This document shows, piece after piece, positions 46,856 to 55,128 of a stretch of DNA of 64,000 bases. A program made the translations under genes and the position numbers. Positions within the stretch are counted from its first letter, which is position 1; each line of letters begins with the position of its first letter. The stretch lies in the NCBI RefSeq assembly GCF_039749495.1, contig NZ_JBDLLU010000013.1, positions 1-64,000 on the forward strand, given 5' to 3'. A model generated the notes under the pieces. It worked only from the letters and a program-made list of their open reading frames with translations, was not told the DNA's origin and did no database searches. Source of the stretch: Dehalogenimonas sp. THU2. Its GTDB lineage: Bacteria; Chloroflexota; Dehalococcoidia; Dehalococcoidales; Dehalococcoidaceae.

Positions 46856-46996
46856 ATGCAGGGTTACTGTATGAAATGCCGCACCAAGAGGGACATGAAG
46901 GACGCCAAGGCCATCACCATGAAGAACGGCCGCCCCGCCACCCAGGGCACCTGCCCGGTTTGCGGTACCAAGATGTTCAAAATCGGCAAAGCCTAA
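46856..46996 (+). CDS. DUF5679-type small zinc-ribbon protein
   Basis: The 46-aa product has CMKC and CPVCGTKMFKIGKA knuckles 25-30 residues apart, with AAGGAGG before the ATG. The segment GYCMKCRTKRDMKDAK is typical of the family. It has its own promoter and terminator; function is unknown. Confidence 0.85.
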   Translation: MQGYCMKCRTKRDMKDAKAITMKNGRPATQGTCPVCGTKMFKIGKA

Positions 46997-47020
46997 ACTC
47001 CTGATTTAAAATCGGCTTAG

Positions 47021-47052
47021 AAAGACCGGGCGCAGTTACGCCCGGTCTTTGC
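47021..47052 (+). terminator. Terminator of the small zinc-ribbon gene
   Basis: A 12-bp stem AAAGACCGGGCG with a 6-nt loop; the downstream T run is short. Confidence 0.8.
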
Positions 47053-47087
47053 ATTTTCCCGAAATTCCTTCTCTCGCGATTAAACTC

Positions 47088-47116
47088 TTGACACTGTATT
47101 CAACCCCGAATATAAT
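47088..47116 (+). promoter_or_regulatory. Consensus promoter of the first TetR gene
   Basis: A perfect TTGACA, a 17-bp spacer and a perfect TATAAT; the predicted transcription start lies about 3 bases before the ATG at 47126. Confidence 0.9.
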
Positions 47117-47125
47117 CCCAGCTAG

Positions 47126-47752
47126 ATGATTGAACATTCAGTGAATTCCCCGCGGCCCCGCCGCTCCACATGGCGGGATGAAAAGGCCGAAGAGCGCCGT
47201 TCTCAACTTATCGATACCGCCCTCCAGGTTTTCGCCAAGAAGGGCTTCGATAAGACCAGCGTGCGGGAACTGGCCGCTGCCGCCGGTGTAGCCCAGGGCC
47301 TCATGTACCATTACTTCCAGAGCAAGGACAAACTCCTTGAGGCGGTAGTGGAGCGGCATAGTTTTTTACCGCAGCTCAAAGCGCTCCTGGCCACTCTGCA
47401 CGACGAAGCCCCCGCTAAAGTGCTCAAGGTAGTCGGTAAACAGTTTTTCGACCTGCTGGGCCAAAAAGAAAGCCTGATGAACATCTTTTTCCATGAGACC
47501 CAGAGCCACCCCGTGGTGCCGCGGATCTGGCGGGGTATCATGAACGAAGGCACCAGTCTTTTCCAGACCTATCTCGACGAACGGGTCAAGGCGGGGGATC
47601 TCAAAGTTCACAACACCGATGTCACCGCCCGCACCCTGGCTTACACCATCGTCCTGTTACGGGGCACCAGCGTCGCCTTCCTTCACAGGACGCGCCCCGA
47701 TGAATTCATCAACCAGATGGTGGATAACCTGCTCAACGGCATCGCCGCCTGA
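47126..47752 (+). CDS. TetR-family regulator 1
   Basis: The 208-aa product has the N-terminal TetR helix-turn-helix (RRSQLIDTALQVFAKKGFDKTSVRELAAAAGVAQGLMYHYFQSKDKLLEAVV). Its start ATG lies almost at the predicted transcription start, so the mRNA is probably leaderless; a GTG at 47141 is an alternative. The shared operator ATTGAACATTCA (47129-47140) overlaps the start codon, suggesting self-repression. It is a paralog of the next gene. Confidence 0.9.
   Translation: MIEHSVNSPRPRRSTWRDEKAEERRSQLIDTALQVFAKKGFDKTSVRELAAAAGVAQGLMYHYFQSKDKLLEAVVERHSFLPQLKALLATLHDEAPAKVLKVVGKQFFDLLGQKESLMNIFFHETQSHPVVPRIWRGIMNEGTSLFQTYLDERVKAGDLKVHNTDVTARTLAYTIVLLRGTSVAFLHRTRPDEFINQMVDNLLNGIAA
47129..47140. promoter_or_regulatory. 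Putative TetR operator, copy 1
   Basis: ATTGAACATTCA just downstream of the promoter; the same 12 bases occur at 47856-47867. Confidence 0.6.
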
Positions 47753-47825
47753 GCGTCTGATTACGTTACGGCCAGGCCGGACCAGCCACGGGTAACCCTT
47801 TCGGAAATCATACTCCTGTCCACCC

Positions 47826-47854
47826 TTGACACAGACCTGTTTTCGCAATATATT
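47826..47854 (+). promoter_or_regulatory. Promoter of the second TetR gene and RND exporter
   Basis: TTGACA, a 17-bp spacer and TATATT. Confidence 0.85.
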
Positions 47855-47855
47855 T

Positions 47856-47869
47856 ATTGAACATTCAAT
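47856..47869. promoter_or_regulatory. Putative TetR operator, copy 2
   Basis: The perfect palindrome ATTGAA-CA-TTCAAT directly downstream of the -10 element. Confidence 0.7.
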
Positions 47870-47882
47870 TAGTTTTTGTGAA

Positions 47883-48551
47883 ATGATGAAAACGACGGAC
47901 GGCAGATTGCAAAAAGGCGAGGCGCGGCGGGCGCAGGTCGTCGAAGCGGCGCTCAGGGTGTTCGCCGAACGCGGCTTCGCGTGCGCCACCATAAAGGACA
48001 TCGGCGCGGCCGCCGGGATGTCGCCCGCGCTTCTTTACCATTACTTCGCTGGCAAAGAGGAATTGCTCCAGGCGGTGGTCGAGCGTTACAGCCTGGTCGG
48101 GGACATGGGGCGGTTCATCATCGATAATCAGCAACTGCCGGCAGGCGAATTCCTCAAGACGCTGGCGCGGCACTTTTATGACCTCCTCGGCGACAGGCTG
48201 GACCTGGTGCGGCTGTTTCTCAGGGAAGGCGCCTCCAACGACACCGTGGCCGCAGCGTGGCGCGGCATGCTGCAAACAGGGTTTCCCCTGGTCAAGGGCT
48301 ATTTCGACCGCCAGATCGCCCTGGGCCGCCTGAGGCCGCACCATTCGGAGGTCACCGTCCGCACCCTGGGCACCGCCATCGTCATGCTGCGTTTTACCGA
48401 ACCGATCTTCGCCCCCCGGACCGTCTCGGGACACGCCTATATCGATGAACTGATCGATAATCTCTTCCTCGGCATAGCGCCCGATGAATGTTGCGAAACC
48501 ACAAATTCCCCGGAAAACGAACAAATATCGGAGGGCACCCCAGATGGATAG
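47883..48551 (+). CDS. TetR-family regulator 2
   Basis: The 222-aa product is read from ATG 47883; a frame further upstream begins in the promoter. The HTH region (RRAQVVEAALRVFAERGFACATIKDIGAAAGMSPALLYHYFAGKEELLQAVVERYS) aligns with regulator 1. Its end overlaps the RND gene start by 8 bp, so the two are co-transcribed. It probably controls the exporter, with the palindrome at 47856 as operator. Confidence 0.92.
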   Translation: MMKTTDGRLQKGEARRAQVVEAALRVFAERGFACATIKDIGAAAGMSPALLYHYFAGKEELLQAVVERYSLVGDMGRFIIDNQQLPAGEFLKTLARHFYDLLGDRLDLVRLFLREGASNDTVAAAWRGMLQTGFPLVKGYFDRQIALGRLRPHHSEVTVRTLGTAIVMLRFTEPIFAPRTVSGHAYIDELIDNLFLGIAPDECCETTNSPENEQISEGTPDG

Positions 48552-50739
48552 GATCGCCAGCTTCGTGACCCGGCGCCCGAAAGTCATCATCGCCATCGTC
48601 GTTCTGACCAACCTGGCGGCGCTGCTTTCCTTCTTCCGTTTCAGCCTGGACACGGAATTCCTCAATTTCTTCGACGCCGGAAATCCGGAGGTCGCCGCAT
48701 TCCACGAGCTCAACGCCAAATATGACACCGGAGAAGCGGTGACCATGCTGGTGGAGGACGATCGGAGCTTGCTCCAGGCGGATAATCTACTGGCTGTTTT
48801 CAATCTGCAATCGGAGATCAGCCCGGTGGCCGGCGTCGGGCAGATCCAGAGCTACATCCCGCCCCAAATATCGCTCGGCGGGAACGTGGTTCCGGTTTCC
48901 GCCGCATTCATCGGACAGAACGCGGATCTGCTGGCGGGTTTTATCGATCAGCAATACTTCCTGACCGGCCAGTTCCTGTCGGAAGACCGGATGAGCGCCA
49001 TCGTTATCGTCGGGCTGGAAGTGGATACCGACTCCGGCCCGGTGGTCGATGCCCTCCGTGAGATCATCGCCGGCCACCCGGAACTGGAACTATCGCTGGC
49101 GGGCAATCCCATCATCAAGGATACCGTCGTCAGCTACCTGGTGACCATCCTTTTCTTCCTGCTGCCTTTCGCCGTCGCTCTGATCATGCTGGTCTTTTAC
49201 TTTATCCTGCGCCACAAGCGCCTGACGCCGCTGGCCATGCTGCCAGCCGCCTTCGGTTCGCTCTGGACCTTCGGCACCATCTTTTACAGCGGCAATGAAC
49301 TCAGCCTGGTGACCGTGATCACTCCCATCTTCATCATCGTCATCGGTTCGGCCTACGGCCTGCACTATGTCAGCCACTTTCAGGAAAACCTGGCAAAACA
49401 CGGCGACACCGAAAAAGCCACCCGGGAAACACTGCGGATGGTGGGCATACCCATCGTGCTGGCCACCCTGACCACAATGGCCGGTTTCGCCTCCCTGATG
49501 TGGGGCGACGCCGTGCCCATGCGCCAGATGGGCCTTTTCGTGACCCTGGGCATCGGTTATGCCGGCCTGCTGGCCATCTTCTTCCTGCCGGCGGTTTTAA
49601 GTCACTTGAAACTGAAGGTCAGCCCGCCGCCGGCCGGGTCCCGCCGCCTCGGTCAGCTGGTCAGTCGCGCTTCCACCCACTGGCTGCCGATCATCATGGC
49701 TTTCACCGCCATCGTCATCGCCGCCGTTATTTACATCCCCAGGCTGGAAGTGGTCTCGGACCAGCTCATGTTCTTCAAGGAAGGCTCGGAGATCCGCCGG
49801 GCTTCCGCCCTGATCGAGGAACACTTCGGCAGCGCTCAGCCGCTGGTCGGGGAAATGGTCTCCACCCGCGGTGGCAACGCTATCTTCGACGCCGCCGAGG
49901 CCGGGCGGCTGCTGGCTGTCGAGCGAGAACTCGAAGCCCGCGACGGCATCAAGAGCGTAACCTCCATCTTCGACCTGATCGCCGGATTCAGCCGCATGAC
50001 CACCGGAGTTGATGGCTATCCGCAAAACCCGGCGGTGATCCAGGCTTTCCTCGGCCAACTCGGTGAGGACGGGGTTAAAAGCTGGATGGCCGAAGACGGC
50101 TTCCGGATGATGATCCGCCCGGCCGGGTTGGACGCTGGAGATATCGAACCGCTGCTGGACTGGACGGCTGCCGAACCTTCGGTCAGGGTGATCACCGGCA
50201 TGCCCATCCTTTTCGACGAATTCAACAAGATCGTCGTCGACAGCCAGACCCGCAGCCTGGGCCTGGCGCTGATACTGGTTTTCATCATGCTGCTGATCAC
50301 GCTGAGGAGTCTGAAAGCCGCCTTTGTCGGTCTGCTGCCCATCTCCCTGACCATCGGCGCGGTCATGACCTTCCTGGTCATCAGCGATTTCAACCTCAAC
50401 ATCCTGACGGCCAACCTGTCGGCTATAGTCATCGGCGTCGGCGTTGATTACTCCATCCACCTGATCTCCGGTATCTACTACTTCCGCCGCGAGGGAATGA
50501 GCGGCAACCGGGCGGTGGACGCCGCCATCGGATCGGTTTCCCGTCCAGTGCTGGCCAACGCCTTCGGCCTGAGCATCGGCCTGTCGGTGTTGTTCTTCTC
50601 GCCGCTACTCATCCATATCCAGGCGGCGGCGGTGATGTGGGTGGCCATGGTCATTTCCTCCATGGCGGCGCTGCTCATCATCCCGCAGTTCTATCGCCGC
50701 GGAGAGCGCGGTCAGAATGGGCAACCGCTCGATGCCTGA
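48544..50739 (+). CDS. RND/MMPL-family exporter
   Basis: The 731-aa product is read from ATG 48544 behind GGAGG. It has two repeats of the MMPL plan: one N-terminal helix, a long extracytoplasmic domain (about 35-195; another about 395-560), then five or six helices each. GSAYGLHYVSHFQENL and GVGVDYSIHLISGIYYF are the paired D/H-containing helix-4-type motifs expected for proton relay. Its substrate is unknown; lipid or hydrophobic compounds are usual. It has TetR-controlled expression. Confidence 0.93.
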   Translation: MDRIASFVTRRPKVIIAIVVLTNLAALLSFFRFSLDTEFLNFFDAGNPEVAAFHELNAKYDTGEAVTMLVEDDRSLLQADNLLAVFNLQSEISPVAGVGQIQSYIPPQISLGGNVVPVSAAFIGQNADLLAGFIDQQYFLTGQFLSEDRMSAIVIVGLEVDTDSGPVVDALREIIAGHPELELSLAGNPIIKDTVVSYLVTILFFLLPFAVALIMLVFYFILRHKRLTPLAMLPAAFGSLWTFGTIFYSGNELSLVTVITPIFIIVIGSAYGLHYVSHFQENLAKHGDTEKATRETLRMVGIPIVLATLTTMAGFASLMWGDAVPMRQMGLFVTLGIGYAGLLAIFFLPAVLSHLKLKVSPPPAGSRRLGQLVSRASTHWLPIIMAFTAIVIAAVIYIPRLEVVSDQLMFFKEGSEIRRASALIEEHFGSAQPLVGEMVSTRGGNAIFDAAEAGRLLAVERELEARDGIKSVTSIFDLIAGFSRMTTGVDGYPQNPAVIQAFLGQLGEDGVKSWMAEDGFRMMIRPAGLDAGDIEPLLDWTAAEPSVRVITGMPILFDEFNKIVVDSQTRSLGLALILVFIMLLITLRSLKAAFVGLLPISLTIGAVMTFLVISDFNLNILTANLSAIVIGVGVDYSIHLISGIYYFRREGMSGNRAVDAAIGSVSRPVLANAFGLSIGLSVLFFSPLLIHIQAAAVMWVAMVISSMAALLIIPQFYRRGERGQNGQPLDA

Positions 50740-50763
50740 GACCGGAACGGCACCTGACGGGCG

Positions 50764-50793
50764 TTGACAATGCCGGATGCCTTAGGGTATGCT
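50764..50793 (+). promoter_or_regulatory. Promoter of the tRNA cluster
   Basis: TTGACA, an 18-bp spacer and TATGCT, about 22 bp before tRNA-Trp. Confidence 0.75.
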
Positions 50794-50814
50794 ATTTATC
50801 CGCGCCTACACCGT

Positions 50815-50890
50815 AGGAGTGTAGCTCAGTTGGTAGAGCAGTGGTCTCCAAAACCACCGGTCGAGGGTTCGAATCCTTCCACTCCTGCCA
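50815..50890 (+). tRNA. tRNA-Trp (CCA)
   Basis: Acceptor AGGAGTG/CACTCCT, anticodon loop CTCCAAA (anticodon CCA), standard T arm GGTTCGAATCC, encoded CCA end. Confidence 0.95.
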
Positions 50891-50893
50891 GCG

Positions 50894-50980
50894 GCCGAGA
50901 TGGTGGAATGGTAGACACGCTAGCTTGAGGGGCTAGTGAGTGATGAGCTCGTGGGAGTTCAAATCTCCCTCTCGGCACCA
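50894..50980 (+). tRNA. tRNA-Leu (GAG)
   Basis: Acceptor GCCGAGA/TCTCGGC, anticodon loop TTGAGGG (GAG), long class II variable arm, encoded CCA. Confidence 0.95.
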
Positions 50981-51008
50981 CTTTTGTGGTTTAACAGGTT
51001 GATATCGG

Positions 51009-51083
51009 GCGGAAGTAGTTCAGTGGTAGAACGCCTCCTTGCCAAGGAGGAGGTCGCGAGTTCGAGCCTCGTCTTCCGCTCCA
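51009..51083 (+). tRNA. tRNA-Gly (GCC)
   Basis: Acceptor GCGGAAG/CTTCCGC, anticodon stem CCTCC/GGAGG with loop TTGCCAA (GCC), encoded CCA. Confidence 0.95.
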
Positions 51084-51132
51084 TTTTTAGAATTTCAAGC
51101 GGACGAACCCCGAAAGTCCGAATCGATCACGC

Positions 51133-51207
51133 GGCGACGTAGCCAAGTGGCAAGGCGGGGGTCTGCAAAACCCCTATTCACCGGTTCGAATCCGGTCGTC
51201 GCCTCCA
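51133..51207 (+). tRNA. tRNA-Cys (GCA)
   Basis: Acceptor GGCGACG/CGTCGCC, loop CTGCAAA (GCA), encoded CCA. Confidence 0.95.
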
Positions 51208-51253
51208 GCTTCTTACCGAATCCCCTGACCTGTCTCCGATTCAGCCTTACCCT

Positions 51254-51664
51254 TTATCCAGCCGGCCGCTTTTTGGCATGGAAACCCCAGGTCGCCAGGA
51301 GCGCGGTAAAGATAAAATAACTGCCAAGCATCACATCGGAATTGACGTTCAGGTTCAGCGGCTCGGCCAGTCCGAATACCAGCACGATACCGCCCACCGC
51401 CCCCAGCAGGCCCAGCCAGATCGACCCGGGGTACCGGAACACCCGGCTGTAGACCCAGATCCCCAGTACCACCCCCAGAGGATAACCCAACACCATCCCC
51501 ATAATGGCGCCCACCAGGTCCTCGAATCCCCCCACGCTGTTTTCAGACAACGCCTGAGCGCCGATGAGGATGGCCGGTATCGCCACTAAAAAGCCGCCGA
51601 AAGCCCCCGCAAGCACCATGCCGAAGAAACTTCCGAAGCTGCGTTTTTCAATCGGTTTGACCAT
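51254..51664 (-). CDS. Small membrane protein of unknown function (136 aa)
   Basis: Read from ATG 51664, which has AGGAG 6 bases upstream, the product has four hydrophobic helices (about 12-35, 45-65, 74-95 and 100-125) and a basic C-terminus. The glycine-rich second helix region (GAIMGMVLGYPLGVVLG) resembles no family I can name. A single gene. Confidence 0.7.
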   Translation of the reverse strand: MVKPIEKRSFGSFFGMVLAGAFGGFLVAIPAILIGAQALSENSVGGFEDLVGAIMGMVLGYPLGVVLGIWVYSRVFRYPGSIWLGLLGAVGGIVLVFGLAEPLNLNVNSDVMLGSYFIFTALLATWGFHAKKRPAG

Positions 51665-51726
51665 TGACATCTCCTTTGAGGCATTATAACATGACATCAT
51701 TAAATCTTTATGAAATGGAGACCAAC

Positions 51727-51897
51727 ATGAAAAACGCTAAATTGTGGACCATGATCACCGCGGTGCTGGCGATACTGGCGGCTGTCGGCGGCTTCCTGGC
51801 CGCCGGTGAAGAAGGCGAAGCTCAAATTCATGTCTTTATGGGGGTCGTGCTTCTAATCTCCGCGCTGATCTCAGCATTCGTCGCCTCCCGCCAGTAA
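51727..51897 (+). CDS. Two-helix small membrane protein (56 aa)
   Basis: Read from ATG 51727 (MKNAKLWTM), with GGAG upstream. Two helices (about 6-25 and 35-52) are separated by an acidic loop (GEEGEAQ). Not recognised. A strong terminator follows at 51920. Confidence 0.65.
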   Translation: MKNAKLWTMITAVLAILAAVGGFLAAGEEGEAQIHVFMGVVLLISALISAFVASRQ

Positions 51898-51919
51898 AAG
51901 AACCACCATTATCAAATCT

Positions 51920-51952
51920 AGCCCCCCGTTGGTGATTCCCAGCGGGGGGCTT
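51920..51952 (+). terminator. Terminator of the 56-aa membrane-protein gene
   Basis: AGCCCCCCG pairs with CGGGGGGCT around a loop that includes short mismatches. Confidence 0.7.
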
Positions 51953-51991
51953 AGGTAGTATTCCCCCGGCACAGCCGGTGGCCAAGACCCC

Positions 51992-52019
51992 TTGACACCC
52001 CCTGGTCATGATGTATAAA
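51992..52019 (+). promoter_or_regulatory. Promoter of the MerR-like gene
   Basis: TTGACA, a 16-bp spacer and TATAAA. Confidence 0.8.
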
Positions 52020-52030
52020 CTAGAGCCGCC

Positions 52031-52486
52031 ATGTCAACACAAAGCATAACCATCAATCAGGCCGCCGAGAAACTTGGCGTTTCCACCCGCACCATCCGGC
52101 GCTATATCAAGGCCGGTAAGATCCAGGCTTATCTGGTCAACGGTCCCTTCGGAGAAGAGTACCGCATCCAGGAACTGCCGGACGACCTGAAAAAACTGGA
52201 AGGTGTTGACAGCACCGGACAAACAGGCCTTGACAACCATGACCCCCTGGCCGCCGCCTCCGGTGACATGATGGCCGTCTTCCGGGAACTCCAGGAGAAG
52301 AACCTGGCGCTGGCAGCCCAGCTCGGCGCCGCCACGGAGCACATCCGTAACCTGGAAGGCCAGATGAGACTCCTGACCGACGGCCGCCCGCCGCAAACCT
52401 CCTGGTGGCAGAAATGGTACGCAGGGCTGAAATCCCGTTTCAATAAGAAAGCGGCAGAGGATTCAACCTCCGAATCAGCATTATAG
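52031..52486 (+). CDS. MerR-like helix-turn-helix protein
   Basis: The 151-aa product has an N-terminal excisionase/MerR-type HTH (ITINQAAEKLGVSTRTIRRYIKAGKI) with a wing, an acidic linker, a coiled coil (about 80-118; FRELQEKNLALAAQLGAATEHIRNLEGQMRLL) and a Trp-rich basic tail (SWWQKWYAGLKSRFNKK) that may meet the membrane or DNA. It has its own promoter and terminator. Target genes are unknown. Confidence 0.8.
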   Translation: MSTQSITINQAAEKLGVSTRTIRRYIKAGKIQAYLVNGPFGEEYRIQELPDDLKKLEGVDSTGQTGLDNHDPLAAASGDMMAVFRELQEKNLALAAQLGAATEHIRNLEGQMRLLTDGRPPQTSWWQKWYAGLKSRFNKKAAEDSTSESAL

Positions 52487-52504
52487 GTCTTCAATTACCT
52501 GCGG

Positions 52505-52535
52505 CTTAATCTCCCTTTCGTAAAGGGAGATTAAG
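52505..52535 (+). terminator. Hairpin after the MerR-like gene
   Basis: A 14-bp perfect stem CTTAATCTCCCTTT with a CGT loop. No U tract, so it may also be a mobile hairpin of the CCCTTT type seen at 54937. Confidence 0.6.
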
Positions 52536-52655
52536 AGGGATTTAGCGATGATCCCATACAACCTTGGACTCTTAGACATCTCACGAACCCTCAGGAAAAA
52601 ACATGACCGATGCGGAAATGCGGCTCTGACTGGCAAATCCCTGCCGCTCTTATGC

Positions 52656-52661
52656 TATAAT
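52656..52661 (+). promoter_or_regulatory. Extended -10 promoter of tRNA-Leu(UAA)
   Basis: TGC-TATAAT ends 9 bases before the tRNA. Confidence 0.6.
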
Positions 52662-52670
52662 CTTGACGGC

Positions 52671-52755
52671 GCCGGGATGGCGGAACAGGCAGACGCAGCG
52701 GACTTAAAATCCGCCGACTTCGGTCGTGTGGGTTCGATCCCCTCTCCCGGCACCA
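52671..52755 (+). tRNA. tRNA-Leu (UAA)
   Basis: Acceptor GCCGGGA/TCCCGGC, anticodon stem GCGGA/TCCGC with loop CTTAAAA (anticodon TAA, reading UUA), class II variable arm, encoded CCA. Differs clearly from the UUA-anticodon suppressor tRNA at 25993. Confidence 0.95.
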
Positions 52756-52764
52756 CCCTTGAAT

Positions 52765-52828
52765 AATCAATAACCAAAGGTTTGGTTATTGGTGCTTGTT
52801 TGGTTATTGTATCTTGTATCTTGTTTTT
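52765..52828. repeat. AT-rich intergenic repeat
   Basis: Contains CAATAACCAAAGGTTTGGTTATTG and TTGTATCTTGTATCTTG; also seen in part at 29210 and 57413. Confidence 0.6.
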
Positions 52829-52846
52829 TAACGCCACCCATCGAGA

Positions 52847-53563
52847 CTAAACCACCGCACCCACCACCACGGCAAAATGAATGGCCGCGCCGATGAGTAT
52901 CCAGACATGGAATATCTCATGGAAACCGAAAACACCGGGAACCGGATTGGGCCGTTTCAACGCGTAGATGACGGCGCCGATGCTGTAAGCCACGCCCCCC
53001 GCCACCACCCCCCAGAAGGCCAGTCGGGGCATCGCCAGCCACAATTCCCGCAGGGGTATCAGCGCCAGCCAGCCCATGCCCAGGTACAAGATCGGCGACA
53101 GCACCCGGGGAGCCTGCAGCCAGAACAGCTTTAAAAAGACACCCCCCAGCACGATCGCCCACGGACCGATGATCATGCCCCAGCGCCAGGCGCCTTCAAG
53201 ATAAAAATAAACCAGCGGCGTGTAACTACCGGCGATCATGACGAAGATGGCGATATGATCCAGTTTCCGCCAGACGGTTATCTCATTGTCCCGTCTTTTC
53301 AAAGCGTGATAAACAGCGCTGAAGGAAAAAAGGGTGGTTACCGCCAGCCCGTAAACCAGCGTCACCGCCATGTAATCCCACCGTCCCCAGGTCAGCCCCA
53401 GCAGCGCCAGCAACCCGAGGATCGCCGCGACGGCGCCGCCCAGGTGGGAATAATGAGAAAATCGCTCGGTCTTGTTGATTACGATAACATCGCCTCCACC
53501 GGCATACCTGCCGCGATAAATTATATCAGTTAGTCGTAGTGTGGGTATAGCGACGATTGTCAT
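52847..53563 (-). CDS. Hemolysin III / PAQR-family membrane protein
   Basis: The 238-aa product, from ATG 53563 (AAAGGA upstream), has seven helices with the family's metal-site residues: SFSAVYHALK (first His), KLDHIAIFVMIAGSY and the C-terminal HEIFHVWILIGAAIHF. Hydrolase activity on lipids is proposed for the superfamily; haemolysis is not implied. Confidence 0.9.
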   Translation of the reverse strand: MTIVAIPTLRLTDIIYRGRYAGGGDVIVINKTERFSHYSHLGGAVAAILGLLALLGLTWGRWDYMAVTLVYGLAVTTLFSFSAVYHALKRRDNEITVWRKLDHIAIFVMIAGSYTPLVYFYLEGAWRWGMIIGPWAIVLGGVFLKLFWLQAPRVLSPILYLGMGWLALIPLRELWLAMPRLAFWGVVAGGVAYSIGAVIYALKRPNPVPGVFGFHEIFHVWILIGAAIHFAVVVGAVV

Positions 53564-53758
53564 TTGTAATCCTTTCAACCTCCCGCTACCTCGAAACCTG
53601 CCCCAAGCTTGTCGAAGGGGGAGAGGGATAAGAGGGCGAGGGCATAGTTTTTGCTCCCTCCAGCTTCGAGTGTTAGAATTGAACGTAAGCTGGAGTACTT
53701 CCAGCTTTGGTTTTCGTGACAGCGAGAGGCTGGGAGACAGGAAGGAACGGACCGGGTA

Positions 53759-54148
53759 ATGCTTTTAACTTTGATATTCGTGGTCATTCCCCTCATGGAA
53801 CTGGCCCTGCTCATCTATATCGGAAATTTCATCGGTGTTTTCAATACCGTTCTCATCGTCATAATAACCGGGCTGCTAGGCGCTGTGCTGGCCAGGAGCC
53901 AGGGGTTCGCCGCCCTTTCAAAGATCCGCAGCCATATCGAACGGGGCACCCCGCCCGGCGATGACATCCTCCAGGGGGCCTTGATCCTGATCGGGGGTTT
54001 GTTACTGCTGACACCCGGAGTCATCACCGACCTGGCCGGTTTTTCCCTCATGATCCCGCAAACCAGGGCGCTGGCTTCACGCGCATTTAAAGCTTTCATC
54101 ATGAGTAAGATCCGCCAGGGAGAGATCCGCCATTACCGCATTCGCTAG
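53759..54148 (+). CDS. FxsA-family membrane protein
   Basis: The 129-aa product opens with IPLMELALLIYIGNFIGVFNTVLIVIITGLLGAVLARSQG and contains GALILIGGLLLLTPGVITDLAGF, the two hydrophobic blocks of the FxsA family (linked in E. coli to F-plasmid exclusion of phage T7). Function in this organism is unknown. Confidence 0.9.
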   Translation: MLLTLIFVVIPLMELALLIYIGNFIGVFNTVLIVIITGLLGAVLARSQGFAALSKIRSHIERGTPPGDDILQGALILIGGLLLLTPGVITDLAGFSLMIPQTRALASRAFKAFIMSKIRQGEIRHYRIR

Positions 54149-54290
54149 AACCCGTAGAACCTCGAACCTGGTGACTATCAACTATCAACTAATAACTAGT
54201 GCTTCACATAACACTTATCCCCATTGACGAACGGTCCCCATCTCTGCTTTAATTATCATTTGTTGAATTAAATGGAGGATCAAAGGTCAA

Positions 54291-54917
54291 ATGGATAAAA
54301 TCGAAATTACCCTTACTGAGCGCACCGTCACCGGCAACAAGAACCGCTTCCTGCGTCGCGCCGGGGTTACCCCGTGCCACATTTTCGGCCACAACATCCC
54401 GTCGGAAACTCTCCAGGCCGATACCGCCGCCCTTCAGCATGTCATCTCCGTCGCTGGCAAAACCCGCCTGGTTTCAATGGATACCGGCGCCAAAGAGCCG
54501 CGGATGGCCTTTATCAGGGAAGTGCAGCGCACCCCCGTCGGAGCTAACCTGCTCCATGTCGATTTCTACCAGGTCAAGATGACTGAAAAGATCACCGCCA
54601 AAATCCCCCTGCACTTAATTGGTGAGGCCCCGGCACTCAAAACCAAGGGCCGCATCCTGGCTCACCCGATCGCTTTCGTTGAAGTCGAGAGCCTTCCGGC
54701 TAAACTGCCGGCTTCCATCAACATCGATATTTCCGTACTCGCCACCCTGGAAGACGCCATCCACGTCCGCGATCTGAAACTTGATTCCGCCGTGACCGTG
54801 CTCACCGACCCGGACGCCCTGATCGCCAAGGTCGGCGAGATAAGCGTCAAGGCCGAGGCTGAAGAGGTTGCGGCTGCGGCCGTAGCCGCGCCCGCCGAAG
54901 GCGCCGCCGCCGAGTAA
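54291..54917 (+). CDS. rplY: Ribosomal protein bL25 (CTC-type)
   Basis: The 208-aa product binds 5S rRNA. The N-terminal L25 domain (about 1-95) contains RFLRRAGVTPCHIFGHN-like and VGANLLHVDFYQV; a C-terminal TL5/CTC beta domain (about 96-185) and an Ala/Glu-rich tail follow. GGAGG precedes the ATG. Single gene with a strong terminator. Confidence 0.94.
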   Translation: MDKIEITLTERTVTGNKNRFLRRAGVTPCHIFGHNIPSETLQADTAALQHVISVAGKTRLVSMDTGAKEPRMAFIREVQRTPVGANLLHVDFYQVKMTEKITAKIPLHLIGEAPALKTKGRILAHPIAFVEVESLPAKLPASINIDISVLATLEDAIHVRDLKLDSAVTVLTDPDALIAKVGEISVKAEAEEVAAAAVAAPAEGAAAE

Positions 54918-54936
54918 ACCGGTTCCCGTTTGTTTC

Positions 54937-54955
54937 CCCCTTTGTAAAGGGGGAT
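54937..54955. repeat. CCCCCTTT hairpin
   Basis: CCCCCTTTGTAAAGGGGG, an 8-bp stem with a 2-nt loop, a common small intergenic hairpin also related to 52505. Confidence 0.5.
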
Positions 54956-55006
54956 TTGGTCCCTTGAATGGCGCTCTTAAAAAGAATACTGCCCGAAAGA
55001 CCAGTA

Positions 55007-55048
55007 ACAATTCCCAATCCGTCCATTGCAGCGGATTGGGAATTGTTT
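55007..55048 (+). terminator. Terminator of rplY
   Basis: A perfect 15-bp stem ACAATTCCCAATCCG with a 10-nt loop, followed by TTTTATTATT. Confidence 0.9.
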
Positions 55049-55085
55049 TATTATTGACATCTGTATATGAATAAGTTCACACTTT

Positions 55086-55120
55086 CCTCTCCCTTGATGG
55101 GAGAGGAATTGAAGGAGAGG
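55086..55120. repeat. CCTCTCCC hairpin element before the ABC transporter
   Basis: CCTCTCCC-TTGAT-GGGAGAGG followed by GAAGGAGAGGGTGAG; the latter provides the ribosome-binding site for the GTG at 55129. A related element is at 61685. Confidence 0.6.
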
Positions 55121-55128
55121 GTGAGTCG

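Noticed and set aside
52671-52755. A second tRNA with T-A-A in its anticodon loop, possibly another suppressor
   Set aside because: Its anticodon is TAA, which reads UUA (Leu), and it has a class II arm; it is a normal tRNA-Leu.
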